DNA of 16,381 nucleotides from Dunaliella salina (lineage: Eukaryota > Chlorophyta > Chlorophyceae > Chlamydomonadales > Dunaliellaceae), in contig MU069502.1 in NCBI GenBank assembly GCA_002284615.2, positions 177,611-193,991 of the forward strand, read 5' to 3'. The translations under genes were made by a program, and so were the position numbers. The notes beneath the pieces are model-generated. The model did not search any database and was not told the DNA's origin. It saw only the letters and a program-made list of their open reading frames with translations. Positions 15,561-16,381 of the stretch are shown here, piece after piece; within the stretch, counting starts at the first letter, position 1, and each line of letters begins with the position of its first letter.

Positions 15561-16324
15561 AGTGCGAAGGTGCCTATGTGGCCAGACCAACGGCTCAACA
15601 AGGATCCGCAGAGGGAGTAGATGCATTTTCAATTCTGTCGCCACCTTCTGTACCTGTATGCACCATTGCATGGGTTCTCTTCCGGCTCGTTCAAGGGCGA
15701 GAAAGGGAAAGATCAGCAGCAATGAGGGAACTATCACACAATCTCACTCGCCTCCAAGAACCTCAGTTCTACTGTTAAACAGAGAACTGAGTAGTTCCCA
15801 ATGTTGGCCCTTCTTGTTCCCACATCCCCACCTATCCACACACCAACATGCGTTCACAAAGTGGGTGCCTCCGCTTTGCATGCATTGCAACATTCGGTGC
15901 CCACCTGCATGCACCCATGCATACATTCACAAACTCCGAACCTTGCCTTTGTTTCCGCATTGGGACCCTGCTGCATGCGCCCTTACGCCTGTTTGCAGAG
16001 TGAGCCCCTCATCCATGCAATCCAGTATTTTGCACCTGCCTTCATGCATTTCACATTGTGTGCAGTGAAAGCCTTCGTTAACGAAGTTTCACATTACAAC
16101 ACATTTTTACACAGGCAGGTGGTCCCATCCCTGCGTGCATCTCACAAAGTGGGAGCCTACATGATTCAATAGTTGACCTATTGTGTTGCTTGTTGTGCTC
16201 AAAGTTGGCTCATGAAAGCACAACTCTCTTTTTCATCGCTTTTATGGGTGTGCACTGAAGGGCATTCTTTCAGACACAGCTTCTTTTAAGGCTCACGGGC
16301 CAGGGTGCATTCCCTGTGACATTG

Positions 16325-16327
<3 letters not shown>
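15561..16327 (+). other. Start of the last visible intron after the array, no exon recognised
   Basis: A continuation of the exon 7 TrkA_C domain was looked for and not found. Sequence from about 15840 to 16150 holds loose repeats of (tt/tct)cacaaagtggg, gcatgcat and ctgcatgc motifs. A perfect 14-bp palindrome, cttcgttaacgaag, lies at about 16073-16086. Confidence 0.5.

Positions 16328-16381
<54 letters not shown>
16328..16381. repeat. (TG)n microsatellite at the right edge
   Basis: An uninterrupted GT/TG run to the last base; its true length is unknown. Confidence 0.98.

Noticed and set aside
16073..16086. Perfect palindrome cttcgttaacgaag
   Set aside because: A single short palindrome without neighbouring promoter or terminator structure; chance occurrence is likely.

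Overview
The window looks like a piece of nuclear DNA from a green alga. The only gene I can support is spliced, lies on the + strand, and encodes a SAC1/SLT-type transporter: a SLC13-like (ArsB/NhaD-superfamily) permease followed by TrkA_C/RCK_C domains. In green algae this family holds sodium/sulfate transporters and the sulfur-status regulator SAC1. Four of the six acceptors read TGCAG and most donors are GTRAGY-like, which resembles splice sites of volvocalean algae. The moderate base composition, long repeat-filled introns and heavy TG microsatellites would fit a Dunaliella-like chlamydomonadalean, but that is a guess. The organism is not proven.

Seven coding exons join in frame: about 340-450 (5' edge uncertain), 772-852, 1403-1519, 8543-8635, 9513-9660, 10435-10559 and 14456-14560. 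They give about 260 codons running continuously from an early membrane segment (DLIFSTLMAFYTACRFITPEE), through NNTP and GGTCTLIGTSTNLVV, to the start of the first TrkA_C domain. The start codon and N-terminus lie left of the window, and the rest of the regulatory domains and the second permease half lie to the right. The other roughly 15.6 kb is intron and repeat. Introns are 321, 550, 7023, 877, 774 and 3896 bp, then an open-ended last one.

Layout: TG microsatellite (1-54); exons 1-3; a 7-kb intron with a degenerate ATG/GAT array, a hAT-like non-autonomous transposon (1797-2214), a GA tract, two blocks of a 58-bp minisatellite (about 3330-3962 and 5348-6496) around a 1.4-kb unrelated insert, and CAG and TG tracts; exon 4 and a 57-bp triplicate; exon 5 and copies of its end; a long TG tract with ambiguous bases; upstream copies of exon 6, exon 6, and downstream copies of its end; a 0.5-kb duplicated segment; a SINE-like element (12814-13025); exon 7 followed by about 1 kb of degenerate copies of its 3' end; and a closing TG tract.

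The most unusual signal is that intronic tandem arrays are made of the exon edges themselves. At seven of the 13 visible splice junctions (3 acceptor, 3 donor, 4 acceptor, 5 donor, 6 acceptor, 6 donor, 7 donor) the splice site plus adjoining exon sequence is repeated two to eight times in the flanking intron. Some copies keep an intact splice signal and others have lost it. One of them, upstream of exon 6, would add exactly 84 nt in frame. I read this as splice-junction-spanning tandem duplication acting as an intron-lengthening process, and possibly as a source of decoy or alternative splice sites.
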